This document shows positions 8,641 through 17,852 of a DNA stretch of 64,000 bases, in pieces. This DNA is from Mycobacterium sp. E2733 (GTDB taxonomy: Bacteria; Actinomycetota; Actinomycetes; Mycobacteriales; Mycobacteriaceae). The notes beneath the pieces were generated by a model, which saw nothing but the letters and a program-made list of their open reading frames with translations, was not told where the DNA came from and did no database searches. The translations under genes were made by a program, and so were the position numbers. The DNA is taken from contig NZ_LZJZ01000083.1 in the NCBI RefSeq assembly GCF_001667585.1, positions 248,001-312,000 of the forward strand. The letters run 5' to 3'. Every line of letters starts with the position of its first letter. The first letter of the stretch is position 1.

Positions 8641-9378
8641 TTAGCCGCCGCGCGCCGGCCGCGGGTCGTTGGGATTGTCCGGATCGGGATCGCCGAACCA
8701 CCGCGATGGCGCGCGCTCGCCGTACGCGTCGTGCCATTCCCACCACTCGTACGGCGCGGTTTGCGGGTAACCGTCCGGCGAGTCCTCCCAGTTCTCCTGG
8801 CGCCCGAGCGCGGTCATGTCGAGGTAGCTCCAGGTGTTGCCCAGCACCTCGTCGCCCCGGTTGTTGATGAAGTAGGTCCGGAACACGCGGTCACCGTCAT
8901 GGATGAACGCGTTGGTGCCGTGCCACTGGTCAACGCCGAAGTCGGCATCGAAATCGTCGGTGAGCGTGTACCACGGCATGTGCCAATCCATCCGCGCCTT
9001 CAGCCGCGCGATGTCGACCTGGGGTGCCCGTGAAGCGAACACCAGGGTGGTGTCACGGGCATTCAGATGGGCGAGGTGCCCGACGTGGTCGGCGATCATC
9101 GAGCAGCCGCGGCAGGCATGGTCGGGCCAGCCGTCCACGCCCGGCTCGAAGAAGGCGCGGTACACGATCAGCTGACGCCGCCCCCCGAAAAGCCCAAGCA
9201 GGCTGACCCTGCCCTCGGGCCCCTCGAACCCGTAGTCCTTGTCGACGGCCGCCCAGGGCATTCGCCGCCGCGCCGCCGCCAGGGCGTCGTGGGCTCGCAG
9301 CACTTCCTTCTCTTTCACCAGCAGCTGTTCACGTGCGGCCGCCCAGTCGCTGGCCGACACGATGGGGGGTGTGTTCAT
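8641..9378 (-). CDS. DUF899 family thioredoxin-like protein
   Basis: The 245-residue protein contains family hallmarks: MPWAAVDKDYGFEGPEG, the LLGLFGGRRQLIVYRAFFEP strand-helix region, and CRGCSMIADHVGHL, which carries the CxxC pair. DUF899 proteins are predicted thioredoxin-fold oxidoreductases. The start is supported by a strong RBS, AAGGAGG, 8 bp upstream. It lies 29 bp downstream of the SDR at 9408-10172 on the same strand and probably forms an operon with it, divergent from the ECF sigma factor. Confidence 0.85.
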   Translation of the reverse strand: MNTPPIVSASDWAAAREQLLVKEKEVLRAHDALAAARRRMPWAAVDKDYGFEGPEGRVSLLGLFGGRRQLIVYRAFFEPGVDGWPDHACRGCSMIADHVGHLAHLNARDTTLVFASRAPQVDIARLKARMDWHMPWYTLTDDFDADFGVDQWHGTNAFIHDGDRVFRTYFINNRGDEVLGNTWSYLDMTALGRQENWEDSPDGYPQTAPYEWWEWHDAYGERAPSRWFGDPDPDNPNDPRPARGG

Positions 9379-9407
9379 TGCGTTGTCCTCCTTGGGTTTC
9401 GAGGGGC

Positions 9408-10172
9408 TCAGGCCACTGCCGACAGGCCGGTCGAGGTGAGCAGGTACGCGTCCCCGCTGCCACGACCCGCGGTCGCGATCGCCAGGACGGATTCGCCCAC
9501 CTGCCGCGCGCTGAGCGGGGGCCCACCGGCCCGCACGAACGACTCGACATCGACCCCTTGCCGTTCGGCGTAAGCCGCGACGGCTTGGGCGCCGAGGTCG
9601 GTGGCCGGCGTCAACCGCGGCAGGACGGACACGAAGCGGATCCCCAGGCCGGACCGCTCCGATTCGGCGGCCGCGTAGCTGGCGATGAACCTGACCGTGG
9701 CCTTCGCGCCCGCGTAACCCCCGCTCAGCGGTGACCCGACCACGGCGGCGCCGCTGGACACGGCGATCACCGAACTGCCCGGCGCCAGCGGCCGTCGCAG
9801 CGCACAGCGGGTCCAGTGAAACGCTTGCGCGACATCGACATTCCAGTTCTGACTGAAGCTGTGCCAGCTCTGGTCCTGTAGTGGGCTCATCTGGGGCGCC
9901 GCCCCGGCGCACAGGACCACTGTGTGCGGCCGGTACTCGTCGATGAGCCGTTGCGCCGTCGCCGGGTCGGCGGCGTCGGCCACCACCGGGAGGAATACAC
10001 CGCCCAGCTCCTCGCTCACCTCGTACAGACCGGACCCGTTACGCGCAACGCCGACCACCTCGGCGCCTGCCACCGCCAGGGCGCCGGCGATGGCACGGCC
10101 GAACCCGCGGCTCGCACCGGTCACGATCGCCGTCGTGCCGGCCAGCCCATCGGTTGTCAGTGGCTCGTTCAT
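9408..10172 (-). CDS. SDR family oxidoreductase
   Basis: The 254-residue short-chain dehydrogenase has TGASRGFG for cofactor binding, the catalytic serine in VIAVSSGAA and YAGAK for Tyr and Lys. The usual NNAG is replaced by LCAGA. The ATG at 10172 has GAGGA upstream. It is divergent from the sigma factor gene with 146 bp between the starts. Substrate unknown. Confidence 0.82.
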   Translation of the reverse strand: MNEPLTTDGLAGTTAIVTGASRGFGRAIAGALAVAGAEVVGVARNGSGLYEVSEELGGVFLPVVADAADPATAQRLIDEYRPHTVVLCAGAAPQMSPLQDQSWHSFSQNWNVDVAQAFHWTRCALRRPLAPGSSVIAVSSGAAVVGSPLSGGYAGAKATVRFIASYAAAESERSGLGIRFVSVLPRLTPATDLGAQAVAAYAERQGVDVESFVRAGGPPLSARQVGESVLAIATAGRGSGDAYLLTSTGLSAVA

Positions 10173-10318
10173 GTTCGTCCTCGCTCTCATGGGATGTGCG
10201 TCCACTAGTTGAGAGACGTCGCCGCACCGAGATTCATCGCCCACGCACCGATGAATTTCCCCGGCCCGCGGTCTCTGTACTGGAGTAGCGTTCGGTCGCA
10301 GCCGAGACAGGAGATGCC

Positions 10319-11275
10319 ATGCCGGCGAAAGAGGACTTCATCGCGCAGGCGGCGCCGTTTCGTGCCGAGCTGATCGCCCACTGTTACCGCATGCTCGGTT
10401 CGGTGCACGACGCGGAGGACCTCGTCCAGGAGACCTATCTCAACGGTTGGCGGGGCTACCAGGCCTTCGAGGAACGCGCGGCGCTGCGAACGTGGCTGTA
10501 CCGGATCGCCACGACCGCCTGCCTGAGGGCCCTACAGAACCGCGCCCGCCGGGTACTGCCGGCCGGGCTGGGCGACGGGTCGATCGACCCGGACGCCGCG
10601 CTCGACGTGCCGGCCGGCGCGCACGAGTGGCTGGAGCCCATCCCGGACACGCTGATGTTCCCGACACCGGAGGACAACGTCACCGCCCGGCAAAGCCTGC
10701 GGCTGGCCGTGATGACGGCCCTGCAGGAGCTTCCCGCCCGCCAGCGGGCGGTGCTCATCCTGCGTGACGTCGTCCAGTTCAGCGCGGCCGAGGTTGCCGA
10801 GCTGCTCGAAACGACACCGGCCGCGGTCAACAGCTCGCTCCAGCGGGCGCGCGCCCGCCTCGCCGAGCTCTCCCCCGCCGAGGAAGGCCTGTCCGAACCC
10901 GACGACGCCGAGCGCCGCGAACTGCTCGACCGCTACTGCGCGGCATTCGAAAACGCGGACATGGCCGCCCTGACCGCGCTGCTGCAAGCGGACGTAAAAC
11001 TCGAAATGCCGCCTCTCCCTGTGTGGTTCGCCGGTCGCGACCCGGTGCTGCGGTTCCTCGCCGCGCGAGCCTTCGCCAACGCCGGTGATGTCGCGATGAT
11101 CCCGACGGCCGCGAACGCGCAGCCCGCGGTCGCCGAGTACCGCCGCGGCACCGACGGGACGATGGGTGCCCATTCCATCCACGTCCTCACCGCGGGCGCC
11201 GCCGGGATCGCCACCATCACCGTCTTCCTGGATCCCGGCCTGTTCAGCAAGTTTGGTTTTCCGGCGAGCCGGTAA
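10319..11275 (+). CDS. ECF sigma factor with SnoaL-like C-terminal domain (SigG/TIGR02960 type)
   Basis: The 318-residue protein has sigma region 2 near the start (HCYRMLGSVHDAEDLVQETYL), region 4 at about residues 120-180 (ELPARQRAVLILRDVVQFSA, AEVAELLETTPAAVNSSLQRARA), and then a SnoaL/NTF2-like extension of about 110 residues. This is the layout of the extended ECF group that includes mycobacterial SigG. There, the C-terminal domain is thought to control activity in place of a classical anti-sigma factor. An AGGAG RBS precedes the ATG. The divergent SDR-DUF899 pair is the obvious candidate target. Confidence 0.85.
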   Translation: MPAKEDFIAQAAPFRAELIAHCYRMLGSVHDAEDLVQETYLNGWRGYQAFEERAALRTWLYRIATTACLRALQNRARRVLPAGLGDGSIDPDAALDVPAGAHEWLEPIPDTLMFPTPEDNVTARQSLRLAVMTALQELPARQRAVLILRDVVQFSAAEVAELLETTPAAVNSSLQRARARLAELSPAEEGLSEPDDAERRELLDRYCAAFENADMAALTALLQADVKLEMPPLPVWFAGRDPVLRFLAARAFANAGDVAMIPTAANAQPAVAEYRRGTDGTMGAHSIHVLTAGAAGIATITVFLDPGLFSKFGFPASR

Positions 11276-11433
11276 CCTGTCCGCAGGGGACGCGGCCGCA
11301 CCACCGGTCACCGAAGGAAGGCACGATCCGCCGGCGTCATCGCTGTCGTCGCACGTCCACCGTTCCAAATGTGGACAGGCCCCCCGAGCCCCCAGGATCA
11401 TAGGCGCGGTAGAGGTAGTCGAAGGGTGACCGA

Positions 11434-14400
11434 GTGAGGATTCCGGGCGTTGCCAGCGTCGTCGCGGGCATGACCGACGGAGCCGCGCAGGTGGTGCGCG
11501 CAGGGGTGTCCACCGCGGCCGGGGCCGCGGACGCTCTGCAGACGTTGGCCAGCCCGGTCGCCGAACTGGCTGTCCCGGTTGTGCAATCGATGGCCCAGAC
11601 GACGGGCCGGGCGATCGGATTGACCGGTGCCGCCAACGGTTCCGGGCCCGGCGTCACCCCGCCGGTCCGGTGGCAGAGCGGGCGGCGCGTGCACCTGGAC
11701 CTGGACCCGTTGCTGCCGTTCCCGGGCTGGCACGAGCACGCGCCGACGGTCGAGGAGCCGGTCCGCCGGATTCCGGGAGTGGCCTCGGCCCACGTCGAGG
11801 GCGCCCTTGGCCGGCTGGTGGTCGAATTCGAGAAGGAAACCGATGACGATGCCGTGCTGGAGCGGGTTCGCGAAACCATCTGCCGTGTCGCGGCGGACCT
11901 GACCCTCGTCGCCCCCAAGGAGGCAACCCGGACCGCGCCGTTCGCCGACCCCGGGAATCCGTTGGCGATCCTGGTCCCGTTCAGCGCCGCGGCGATGGAC
12001 GTGGCTGCGATCGGCGCCGCGGTGACCGGCTGGTTGGGCCGGCTCCCCGTCGCGCCGCGCAGCGCCCGCGCCGCCGCCGCGCTGCTCAATCATCAGCCGC
12101 GGGTGGTCGGCGTGCTGGAGTCGCGGCTGGGCCGCGTCGGCACCGACATCGCCCTCAGCGCGTCGACCGCGCTGGCCAACGGGCTGACCCAGGCAGTCGG
12201 CACACCGCTGCTGGACCTGGCACAACGAAGCTTGCAGGTCTCCGAGGCCGCGGCGCACCGCCAGCGATGGCGGGACCGCGAACCGGAGCTGGCCTCGCCC
12301 GGCCGGCCACAGGCCCCGGTGGTGCCGATCATCTCCTCGGCCGGCCCGAAATCGCAAGCGCCCCGGCATAATTGGGCCGCCGCCGCCGCGGGAGAGGTTT
12401 CCCACGTCGTGGTGGGCGGGGCCATCGACGCCGCCATCGACACCGCGAAAGGATCGATGGCCGGGCCTGTGGAGGAGTACGCGGACCAGGCCGCCAACGC
12501 GTCGCTGGTCGCCGCGGCGGGCGCGCTGCTGGCCGGCGGCGGCACCGAGGACGCGGCCGGCGCGCTGCTGGCCGGCGTGCCCCGGGCCGCCTACACGGGC
12601 CGACAGGCGTTCGCGGCCGTACTGGGCCGCGGCCTGGCCAACGCCGGGCAGCTGTTTTTAGATCCGGGCGCCTTGCGGCGGCTGGACCGGGTCAAGGTGG
12701 TCGTCGTCGACGGCGCCGCACTGCGTGGCGACAACCGCGCCGTGCTGCAGGCGCGGGGCGACGTACCCGGGTGGGACGAGGACCGCGTCTACGAGGTCGC
12801 CGACGCGCTGCTGCACGGCGAGGAAGCCCCCGAACCGGACCCCGATGAGTTGCCCGCCACCGGCGCCCGGCTGCGGTGGGCCCGGGCGCAGGGGTCGTCG
12901 GCGACGCCGGCGCAGGGTCTCGAGCATGCCGACCTCGTGGTCGACGGCGAGCGGGTGGGCAGCGTCGACGTCGGCTGGGAGGTCGACCCGTTCGCCATCC
13001 CGCTGCTGCAGATCGCGCACCGGACCGGCGCCCGGGTGGTGCTGCGCCACGTCGCGGGCACCGAGGACCTGACCGCCAGCGTCGCTGTGAGCCACCCGCC
13101 GGGTACCCCGCTGCTGCAGTTGGTGCGCGACCTGCGCACGGATCGCGGGCCCGTGTTGCTCATCACCGCGCTGCACCGCGACTTCGCCTCCACCGACACG
13201 CTGGCCGCGCTGGCCATCGCCGACGTCGCGGTGGCGCTGGACGACCCGCAGGCGGCGACGCCGTGGACGGCGGACATCATCACCGGCACGGACCTCGCCG
13301 CGGCGGTGCGGATCTTGTCGGCGCTGCCGGTGGCCCGGGCGGCGACCGAGTCGGCGGTGCGCCTGGCGAAGGGCGGCAGCACGCTGGCGGGGCTGCTGCT
13401 GGTCACCGGCGACCCGCGCACCCTTAGCCCCTTCGCCGTGCAGCGATGGCTCAACCCGGTCAACGCCGCCGCGGCGGCCGCACTGATGCAGGGCAGCTTC
13501 GCGGCCTCCCGGGTGCTTCGGCTGCCCGACCCGACACCGCAGCCCCTGACCGCCTGGCACGCCCTCGACCCGGAGATCGTGTATTCCCGGTTGGCCAGCC
13601 GCACCCGGCCCCTGACCGTCGAACCGGGTGCCGCGCCGTGGCGACAACTCCTCGACGACCTGTCCTACAACCCACTGGTCGCGCCACTGCGCGGGCCGGC
13701 CGCCCGGGTGGGGCGGCTGCTGACCGCGACGCGGGCCGAGCTCTCCGATCCCCTGACGCCCATCCTGGCCGTGGGGGCGGCGGCCTCGGCGATCGTCGGC
13801 AGCAGCGTCGACGCGCTGCTGGTGGCGGGCGTGATGACCGCCAACGCGGTCGCCGGCGGGGTGCAACGGTTGCGGGCCGAGGCCGCGGTCGCCGAGCTGT
13901 TCGCCGAGCAGGATCAGTACGCGCGCCGCGTGGTTCTCCCCGCGGTGGCCACCGCACGCCGCAGGCTGGAGGCGGCCCGCACAGTCGAGCGGACGGTCTC
14001 GGTGAACGCGAAGTCGCTGCGCCCCGGCGACATCATCGACCTGGCCGCCCCGGAGGTGGTCCCGGCGGATGCCCGCCTGCTGGTGGCCGAGGACCTCGAA
14101 GTCGACGAGTCCTTCCTCACCGGCGAGTCGCTGCCGGTGGACAAGCAGGTCGAGCCCGTGGCCGTCGCCGACTCCGACCGCGCCAGCATGCTTTTCGAGG
14201 GCAGCACGATCGTCGCGGGGCGCGCCCGCGCGATCGTGGTGGCGACGGGTGCGGGCACCGCCGCCCAGCGCGCGATCTCGGCGATCGCCGACGTCGAGTC
14301 GGCGGCCGGGGTGCAGGCCCGGTTGCGCGAGTTGACCAGCAAGGTCCTGCCGCTGACCCTGGCCGGCGGCGCGACGGTGACCGCGTTGGCTCTGCTGCAT

Positions 14401-16257
14401 CAGGGAACGTTGCGCCAGGCGGTCGCCGACGGGGTGGCCATCGCCGTGGCCGCCGTCCCCGAGGGCCTGCCGCTGGTGGCCACCCTGGCCCAGCTGGCCG
14501 CCGCCCAGCGGTTGTCGCGGCGCGGGGTCCTGGTCCGCACGCCGCGGGCGGTCGAGGCGCTGGGCCGGGTGCAGACGGTGTGTTTCGACAAGACCGGCAC
14601 GCTCACCGAAAACCGCCTGCGCGTCGTCCGCGGCGTCCCGCACGGGGCCGGCGCGGACACTCCGTTCCCCGACTTGACCGACCCGGCGGCCGCCGCGGTG
14701 GTGCGGGCCGCCGCGCGCAGCAGCACGCAGCCCCACAATGGGGGCGGGCACGCGCACGCGACCGACGAGGCGATCCTGACGGCAGCGAATTCCATTGACA
14801 GCCAATGGGCGTCGGACTGGACCGTGCTCGCGGATGTACCGTTCGAGTCCAGTCGTGGTTACTCCGCCGCGATCGGCACGGCAAGCGGGAACGGCGGGCC
14901 GATGCTCATGGTCAAAGGCGCGCCGGAAGAAGTGTTGCCGCGCTGCCGCCGCGCCGATGCCGACGCCGACCTCGACCGTGCGGAGGCGTTGGTGTTGCGC
15001 CTGGCCGAACAGGGCCTGCGGGTACTGGCGGTGGCGCAGCGCCGTTGGGAACACGGGACCGGCGAGGAGGACACCGACGCCGACACTGTCGATGCGGCCG
15101 CCCACGACCTCGAGTTGATCGGCTACGTCGGTTTGGCCGACACCGCGCGGGCGTCGGCGCGGCCACTGATCGAGGCGCTGGTGGAAGCCGGCCGACGGGT
15201 GGTGCTGATCACCGGGGACCACCCGGTGACCGCGCGGGCGATCGCCCGGCAACTGGGCCTGCCGGCGGACGCGCGCGAGATGACGGGCGCCGAACTCGTC
15301 GGGTTCGGCGAGGAGGATCGCGCCAAGGTCGCCGCCGACGTCCAGGTCTTCGCCCGCGTCAGTCCGGAGCAGAAGGTGCAGATCGTCGCGGCGCTGCAGG
15401 ACAGCGGACAGGCGGTCGCGATGGTCGGCGACGGGGCCAACGATGCCGCCGCGATCCGGATGGCCGACGTGGGCATCGGTGTGAGCGGTCGCGGCTCGTC
15501 CGCCGCGCGCGGTGCCGCCGACATCGTGCTGACCGACAACGACCTGGGCGTTCTGCTCGATGCGCTGGTCGAGGGGCGCGGGATGTGGGGTGGCGTACGA
15601 GACGCGGTGGGCATCCTGGTCGGCGGCAACGTCGGCGAGGTGTTGTTCACCGTCATCGGCACCGCCCTGGGCACCGGCCGGGCACCGGTGGGCACCCGCC
15701 AGCTGCTGCTGGTGAACCTGCTCACCGACATGTTCCCCGCGCTCGCGGTCGCCGTCACGCCGCAGTTCTCCGAGCCGGAGGCGGACGAGGACGGCGTCGA
15801 CCGCGACGCCGAGGAATTGCACCGCGCCTTCCAGTTGGCGACGCTGTCCGGGCCCTCGCCCTCGCTCGACGCGCCGCTGATGCGGCAGATCGTCACCCGG
15901 GGCGCCATCACGGCCGCGGGTGCGACGGCGGCGTGGGCCATCGGCCGCTGGACACCGGGCACCGAACGTCGCACGTCGACAATGGGACTCACCGCGCTGG
16001 TGACCACGCAGCTCGCGCAGACCCTGCTGACGCGCCGCCACAGCCCACTGGTGCTGGGCACGGCGCTGGGCAGCGCGGGTGTGCTGGTCGCCATCGTCCA
16101 AACCCCCGGCGTCAGCCACTTCTTCGGTTGCACGCCGCTGGGCCCGGTCGCCTGGAGCGGAGTCATCAGCGCCACCGCGGGCGCCACCGTCGTCTCGGTG
16201 CTGGCGCCCAATTGGCTGGCCAAGCATGTCGCCACCCTGGAACCCAAGCAGGAGTGA
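11434..16257 (+). CDS. ctpI: CtpI-like giant P-type cation-transporting ATPase
   Basis: The 1607-residue membrane ATPase has its active P-type core in the C-terminal half: TGES at about 896, PEGLP near 1009 in the transmembrane ion-binding position, the phosphorylated Asp1052 in DKTGTLTE, and GDGAND at about 1333. PEGLP rather than CPC argues against a copper-type pump. The N-terminal 700 residues hold an HMA-like segment near residues 85-150 and a region at 410-690 that looks like a degenerate second P-domain. There the DKTGT position reads DGAAL (Asp426). The size and order match CtpI (Rv0107c) of M. tuberculosis, whose ion is not settled. GTG start with GAAGGG 7 bp upstream. Confidence 0.85.
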   Translation: MRIPGVASVVAGMTDGAAQVVRAGVSTAAGAADALQTLASPVAELAVPVVQSMAQTTGRAIGLTGAANGSGPGVTPPVRWQSGRRVHLDLDPLLPFPGWHEHAPTVEEPVRRIPGVASAHVEGALGRLVVEFEKETDDDAVLERVRETICRVAADLTLVAPKEATRTAPFADPGNPLAILVPFSAAAMDVAAIGAAVTGWLGRLPVAPRSARAAAALLNHQPRVVGVLESRLGRVGTDIALSASTALANGLTQAVGTPLLDLAQRSLQVSEAAAHRQRWRDREPELASPGRPQAPVVPIISSAGPKSQAPRHNWAAAAAGEVSHVVVGGAIDAAIDTAKGSMAGPVEEYADQAANASLVAAAGALLAGGGTEDAAGALLAGVPRAAYTGRQAFAAVLGRGLANAGQLFLDPGALRRLDRVKVVVVDGAALRGDNRAVLQARGDVPGWDEDRVYEVADALLHGEEAPEPDPDELPATGARLRWARAQGSSATPAQGLEHADLVVDGERVGSVDVGWEVDPFAIPLLQIAHRTGARVVLRHVAGTEDLTASVAVSHPPGTPLLQLVRDLRTDRGPVLLITALHRDFASTDTLAALAIADVAVALDDPQAATPWTADIITGTDLAAAVRILSALPVARAATESAVRLAKGGSTLAGLLLVTGDPRTLSPFAVQRWLNPVNAAAAAALMQGSFAASRVLRLPDPTPQPLTAWHALDPEIVYSRLASRTRPLTVEPGAAPWRQLLDDLSYNPLVAPLRGPAARVGRLLTATRAELSDPLTPILAVGAAASAIVGSSVDALLVAGVMTANAVAGGVQRLRAEAAVAELFAEQDQYARRVVLPAVATARRRLEAARTVERTVSVNAKSLRPGDIIDLAAPEVVPADARLLVAEDLEVDESFLTGESLPVDKQVEPVAVADSDRASMLFEGSTIVAGRARAIVVATGAGTAAQRAISAIADVESAAGVQARLRELTSKVLPLTLAGGATVTALALLHQGTLRQAVADGVAIAVAAVPEGLPLVATLAQLAAAQRLSRRGVLVRTPRAVEALGRVQTVCFDKTGTLTENRLRVVRGVPHGAGADTPFPDLTDPAAAAVVRAAARSSTQPHNGGGHAHATDEAILTAANSIDSQWASDWTVLADVPFESSRGYSAAIGTASGNGGPMLMVKGAPEEVLPRCRRADADADLDRAEALVLRLAEQGLRVLAVAQRRWEHGTGEEDTDADTVDAAAHDLELIGYVGLADTARASARPLIEALVEAGRRVVLITGDHPVTARAIARQLGLPADAREMTGAELVGFGEEDRAKVAADVQVFARVSPEQKVQIVAALQDSGQAVAMVGDGANDAAAIRMADVGIGVSGRGSSAARGAADIVLTDNDLGVLLDALVEGRGMWGGVRDAVGILVGGNVGEVLFTVIGTALGTGRAPVGTRQLLLVNLLTDMFPALAVAVTPQFSEPEADEDGVDRDAEELHRAFQLATLSGPSPSLDAPLMRQIVTRGAITAAGATAAWAIGRWTPGTERRTSTMGLTALVTTQLAQTLLTRRHSPLVLGTALGSAGVLVAIVQTPGVSHFFGCTPLGPVAWSGVISATAGATVVSVLAPNWLAKHVATLEPKQE

Positions 16258-16274
16258 GGCTTTCGCCGCCCCGC

Positions 16275-17852
16275 CTAGCCGGACAGCTCCCTGCGCAGGA
16301 CCTTGCCCGCCGGATTGCGCGGGATGCTGGTGACGACGTTGATGTCTCGGGGCTGCTCGAATCGCGAGACTCTGCCCTTGAGGTACTCCCGCAACGCCGC
16401 CTCATCGGTGTCACTGTCCGGCTGTAGGACCACGAATGCCGCCAGCCGATGACCGAACTTTTCGTCGGGCACCCCGATGACCGCGTTGTCGGCGACGGCG
16501 GGGTGCTGGGCGAGCGCGTTTTCGACCGCGCGCGGATAGACGTTCTCGCCGCCGGAGATGATCATGTCGTCTTCGCGGCCGACGATGTACAACCGGCCCG
16601 CGTTGTCCAGGTAGCCCATGTCGCCGGTACTGGTCATGCCCTCGATGACGGCCTTCGCGGCGGGCTGGTCGCCACCGCCGGTATAGCCCTCGCTCGCCAG
16701 CTCGCCGCCGACAAAGATCCGGCCGGTGACCCGCGCACCGACGGGCCTGCCGTTCTTGTCGAGGATGCGCACCGGGCAGCCGGCGACCGGTTTACCGACG
16801 GTCTCGGGCGCTTCGCGAAGCTCCGCCGGGGTGGCCAGCGCGCCGATTCCGACCTCGGTGGAGCCGTAGCCGTTGTAGAGGATGTCGCCGTAGGCGTCCA
16901 TGAACCGCTGGCCGAGGGCGGGGTCGAGCCGGTCCCCGCTCGACATCACCACCCGCAGGTAGGGCACCGGGTTGCGGGCGCGCACGCGATCGGGCAGGGC
17001 GAGGATGCGTGCGAGCACGACCGGCACCGCCGTGAACGCGTCGGCGCGATGCAGCGACGCCTGCGCCAGAGCGGCTTCGGCGTCGAAGTGGCGGTTGGTG
17101 AGCACCGTGCCGCCCAGGGCCACGGTGAGCATCAGCATGCCCAGCCCCAGCCCGTGAAACATCGGCATCGCCACCGAGATTCGCGACCCGGTGCGCAGGC
17201 CGGTGCGGTCGAGGATCGTCACCCACACGCCCACCGCGGAACGCAGCTGCGGTGAGCGCGCCACCCCTTTGGGTGTGCCGGTGGTGCCCGACGTGAGCAG
17301 AATGATTCGGCCCGGCGTGGCCACGTCGGGCCGCGGCTCGCGCTCCTCGGCCGTCACAGTCGCCGGGTCGATCACGACGACCGATCCGTCGGCGGCCAGG
17401 ACGCGCTCGCTGAATTCGGCGTCGGCGACCATCGTGGGGATCCGGTGGCCGCTCATCGCGGAGGCCAGGGCGTCGCTGCGGAAATCCGTATTGACGAGGA
17501 CCACGTCGGCGCCCACCAGGGCGGCGCCGAAGACGCCGGTGATGAAACCGCGCCCGTTGCGGCACATGATGCCCACCGCGTCGCCGGGTCCCACACCGTC
17601 CCGGGACAGCCGGCGCGCCAGCGCTTCGGTCGCCGACTGCAGCTGCCGATAGTCCCAGACGCCATCGTCGTCGACGATCGCGGCCCGGTTCGGCCATCGA
17701 GTCGCGGTCACCGCCAGCAGGGTGTACGGGTTGGTGCCGCCCCGGCGCGCCTCCCGGATCAGCCGCAGGACTCCGAGCGGCGAAGGTGGCGTGAGCAATC
17801 GCGACCGCAGCAGCGCCCGGGCCGCGGTGCCGACCACGCCTTCGTGGCTCAT
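16275..17852 (-). CDS. FadD-type acyl-CoA synthetase
   Basis: The 525-residue adenylate-forming enzyme has the P-loop ILLTSGTTGTPKGV, GYGSTEVG, the STGDMGYL motif, the hinge GREDDMIISGGENVYP and the C-terminal catalytic lysine region RNPAGKVLRREL. It is closely similar in layout to the synthetase at 49663, including the basic N-terminal extension. The ATG overlaps the stop of the upstream SDR gene (ATGA), so the two are coupled. Probable role: CoA activation of a long-chain or cyclic carboxylic acid. Confidence 0.87.
   Translation of the reverse strand: MSHEGVVGTAARALLRSRLLTPPSPLGVLRLIREARRGGTNPYTLLAVTATRWPNRAAIVDDDGVWDYRQLQSATEALARRLSRDGVGPGDAVGIMCRNGRGFITGVFGAALVGADVVLVNTDFRSDALASAMSGHRIPTMVADAEFSERVLAADGSVVVIDPATVTAEEREPRPDVATPGRIILLTSGTTGTPKGVARSPQLRSAVGVWVTILDRTGLRTGSRISVAMPMFHGLGLGMLMLTVALGGTVLTNRHFDAEAALAQASLHRADAFTAVPVVLARILALPDRVRARNPVPYLRVVMSSGDRLDPALGQRFMDAYGDILYNGYGSTEVGIGALATPAELREAPETVGKPVAGCPVRILDKNGRPVGARVTGRIFVGGELASEGYTGGGDQPAAKAVIEGMTSTGDMGYLDNAGRLYIVGREDDMIISGGENVYPRAVENALAQHPAVADNAVIGVPDEKFGHRLAAFVVLQPDSDTDEAALREYLKGRVSRFEQPRDINVVTSIPRNPAGKVLRRELSG

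Noticed and set aside
12658-16227. Very long open frame antisense to the CtpI-like gene (about 1189 codons), and other long frames within it
   Set aside because: It is a shadow of the GC-rich coding frame, with a composition dominated by Arg, Gly, Gln and His and no recognisable domain; the sense frame has all P-type ATPase motifs.
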